A stretch of DNA of 64,000 bases from Pseudomonas inefficax (GTDB lineage: Bacteria; Pseudomonadota; Gammaproteobacteria; Pseudomonadales; Pseudomonadaceae), in assembly GCF_900277125.1 (NCBI RefSeq), contig NZ_OPYN01000132.1:62052-126051 (forward strand), read 5' to 3'. Shown piece after piece: positions 62,369 to 64,000 of this stretch (its first letter is position 1; the number at the start of each line of letters is the position of its first letter). The notes under the pieces are model-generated. The model saw nothing but the letters and a program-made list of their open reading frames with translations. It was not told the origin of the DNA and did no database searches. The position numbers and the translations under genes are program-made.

Positions 62369-63382
62369 TCAGGCAAGGCCCCAGTGCATCAACGCCAGCA
62401 CCAAAAGCACAAGAAACACACTTTCCCCCATCATCAGCGCGATAGGTTTCACCCCGACCGAGGCCAGCGCCTTTAGTTGGGTTTTCATGCCCAGAGCACT
62501 GATCGCCACCACCAGGCAGCCACGCGACAGGTCGTTGATGCCGCCCTGCACCACGGTGGGTACCCAGCCTGTGCTGTTGACGCACGCCAGCAGCAGAAAG
62601 CCGACCGCGAACCATGGCAGCAAGGGCGGCCTTTGCCCGCCGGCCTCAAGGCCCTGGCGCCGGGTGATCATGGCGGCGCAGACGATGACCGGCAACAGCA
62701 TGGCCACCCGCATCAGCTTGACCACGGTGGCGATGTCACCGGTCTCGGTAGACATGCTGTAGCCCGCCCCCACCACCTGCGCCACATCGTGGATGGTCGC
62801 ACCGAGGAAGACCCCGGCCTGCGCTGGCGACAGGTGCAGCCACTGGGCAATCATCGGGTAGAGGGTCATCGCCAGGGTCGACAGCGCCGACACGCCGATC
62901 ACGGTGAACAGCGTTGCATGCTCCTTGCGCGGGTGCTGGGGCAAGGCGGCCGCCAGCGCCAGCGCCGCCGAGGCACCGCAAATGGCCGTGGCACCGCCGG
63001 TAAGCATGCCGAACAGCCGTGAAAACCCTAGCGCCTTGGCCACCACCACCGAGACCAGGATCGTTACCACCACCAGGGTGATGACCAGGGCCACGGGCTT
63101 CCAGCCCAGGCTGGCGATCTGGTCCAGGGTGATGCGCATGCCAAGTAGCGCCACACCCAGGCGCAGTACCGTGCGGGCGGTGAACTCGATACCAGCCTTG
63201 CACGGGCCGTCGACCGCAAGAAAGTTAAGCGCCATCCCCAACAGCAAGGCAAACAGCATGACCGGCGCTGCGTAATGCTCACTGAGGAAACTGGCGGCCG
63301 CACCGACGACAAGACTGACCACCACCCCCGGGGCGAGGGTGCGGATACGCTGATGGGTAGCGCCAAGTGCCAGTGTATTCAT
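62369..63382 (-). CDS. YeiH-family membrane permease (UPF0324)
   Basis: A 337-residue protein with about ten hydrophobic spans and the family patterns GVALLGMRITLDQIASLGWK, TGGATAICGASAALALAA and GATIHDVAQVVGAGYSMS. YeiH proteins are annotated as putative sulfate or sulfite exporters; transport is not proven here. The gene overlaps the Rieske gene by 4 nt (ATGA). Confidence 0.88.
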   Translation of the reverse strand: MNTLALGATHQRIRTLAPGVVVSLVVGAAASFLSEHYAAPVMLFALLLGMALNFLAVDGPCKAGIEFTARTVLRLGVALLGMRITLDQIASLGWKPVALVITLVVVTILVSVVVAKALGFSRLFGMLTGGATAICGASAALALAAALPQHPRKEHATLFTVIGVSALSTLAMTLYPMIAQWLHLSPAQAGVFLGATIHDVAQVVGAGYSMSTETGDIATVVKLMRVAMLLPVIVCAAMITRRQGLEAGGQRPPLLPWFAVGFLLLACVNSTGWVPTVVQGGINDLSRGCLVVAISALGMKTQLKALASVGVKPIALMMGESVFLVLLVLALMHWGLA

Positions 63383-63705
63383 TGCCCCGCTTCCTCACTG
63401 TCAAACACGATATAGACCTGCCCGCCCTGCTGCTCGACCGGGTAGCTGGCAACCTTCAAGGCTCTGGAATTGACCAGGTAGCCGCTGGCCAGGTCGAAGC
63501 GCAGGCCATGCGCGCAACACTGGATGACACGGCCTTCCAGCCGCCCGCCGCACAACGACGCGCCCTGGTGCGGGCAGCTGTCTTCGATGGCATAGAGCGA
63601 GTCGGCAACGTTGAACAGCGCCACGCTGCGCCCTTCGCAGGCCAACAACACACGGCTGTCTCGTTCCGGCACTTGATGGGGGGCCAATGCAATGCGCCGG
63701 GTCAT
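63379..63705 (-). CDS. Rieske [2Fe-2S] ferredoxin
   Basis: A 108-residue small Rieske protein with the cluster motif CPHQGASLCGG (C-x-H) and CCAHGLRFD (C-x2-H). It resembles ferredoxins of ring-hydroxylating systems or NirD-type proteins but stands without an oxygenase. It is coupled by 4-nt overlaps with both neighbours, so the three proteins probably act together. Confidence 0.88.
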   Translation of the reverse strand: MTRRIALAPHQVPERDSRVLLACEGRSVALFNVADSLYAIEDSCPHQGASLCGGRLEGRVIQCCAHGLRFDLASGYLVNSRALKVASYPVEQQGGQVYIVFDSEEAGQ

Positions 63706-64000
63706 GCCCGTTCAACCTCTTGCAGTGCTTCGGTCATGGCTGCAAACAGCACCTCGGCAGGGTGCGCGCCAGCGATGAGCGGCCCCTGATTGAAGCGAAA
63801 CCGCGGCACGGCACTGCCTGCGCGCCCCGCCCCATCGAGGAATGGGCTGCCGTCGTCACGCAGGCAGTCGACTACCTGTGCGGCCTCCAGCCCGCAACGC
63901 CGGGCGATGTCGAGCAAGGTTCGGCTATCCCCCAGGTCGCGGCCCTGGTGGAAATAGGCGATGAACAGCTGTGCCAGCAAGGCCTCCAGTTGCGCTGCAT
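63702..64000 (-). CDS. DsbA/FrnE-family thiol oxidoreductase, C-terminal part
   Basis: The frame continues past the window edge; the 98 or so visible residues are the end of a DsbA-like (FrnE/2-hydroxychromene isomerase type) protein: ARRCGLEAAQVVDCLRDD, then a SAVPRFRFNQGPLIAGAHPA region with the cis-Pro, and AEVLFAAMTEALQEVERA. The active-site CxxC would lie upstream, outside the window. It overlaps the Rieske gene by 4 nt. Confidence 0.8.
   Translation of the reverse strand, partial: AAQLEALLAQLFIAYFHQGRDLGDSRTLLDIARRCGLEAAQVVDCLRDDGSPFLDGAGRAGSAVPRFRFNQGPLIAGAHPAEVLFAAMTEALQEVERA

Overview
The window looks like a chromosomal segment of a fluorescent pseudomonad of the Pseudomonas putida group. 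It has high GC, a complete benzoate operon with the order benR-benABCDK-catA-benE-benF, and about twenty copies of the short palindromic REP sequence (core tgtgggagcgg) typical of that group. No IS element, prophage, tRNA, rRNA or CRISPR array was seen. The gene order also resembles the region of P. putida KT2440 that runs from its ben locus to its pea exopolysaccharide locus; that comparison is from memory, not from an alignment.

Layout. 1-2.3 kb: the first 74 codons of a LysR regulator, TraX-like and YdjM/DUF457-like membrane proteins. 2.6-12.6 kb, all minus strand: the benzoate regulon. BenR (XylS type) activates a promoter carrying two direct operator repeats with Pm-like geometry. BenABC dioxygenase and BenD make catechol, a CatA in the operon opens the ring, and BenK, BenE and the porin BenF handle uptake. 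12.9-20.1 kb: a lipoprotein, HisN-type phosphatase, double Usp protein, Fur-boxed TonB receptor, PagL deacylase, PhyH-type dioxygenase and a small secreted protein. 20.2-29.8 kb: LysR/Sad aldehyde dehydrogenase pair, a UvrD-like helicase, and an AraC-regulated polyamine module (glutamylpolyamine synthetase, binding protein, PuuB-like oxidase). 30.2-33.5 kb: DUF3313 lipoprotein, serine dehydratase and a divergent LysR regulator.

33.7-49.1 kb is a pea-like exopolysaccharide cluster around a bidirectional intergenic region at 43.75-43.91 kb. Leftward lie a 64-residue Tat-signal protein translationally coupled to a GMC oxidoreductase, four glycosyltransferases, an acetyltransferase, a DUF535 protein, a WecG-type transferase and the initiating undecaprenyl-phosphate sugar transferase. 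Rightward lie a Wzy-like polymerase, a secreted clan GH-A glycosidase and GalE. No Wzx, Wza or Wzc is present. Related REP units lie at both ends, including a tandem array of about 119-bp units at 49.13-49.86 kb.

49.9-60.2 kb, minus strand: an apparent operon of DUF1302 and DUF1329 proteins, a YCF48-like beta-propeller, an MMPL/RND transporter, an acyl-CoA dehydrogenase and an AMP-forming acyl-CoA ligase, with an alpha/beta hydrolase upstream and a divergent AraC regulator. It probably handles a hydrophobic acyl or ester substrate that cannot be named from sequence. 62.4-64 kb: overlapping genes for a DsbA-like protein (cut by the window edge), a Rieske ferredoxin and a YeiH-type permease.

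Three patterns cut across this map. REP elements sit in-frame inside two transporter genes (benK and the RND gene). Exact AANAANAA motifs, the Hfq/Crc recognition pattern, occur just upstream of at least seven start codons (benR, benA, benK, benF, sad, the DUF1302 gene and the 61.2-kb AraC gene). Palindromic REP pairs fill most gaps between convergent or loosely spaced genes.
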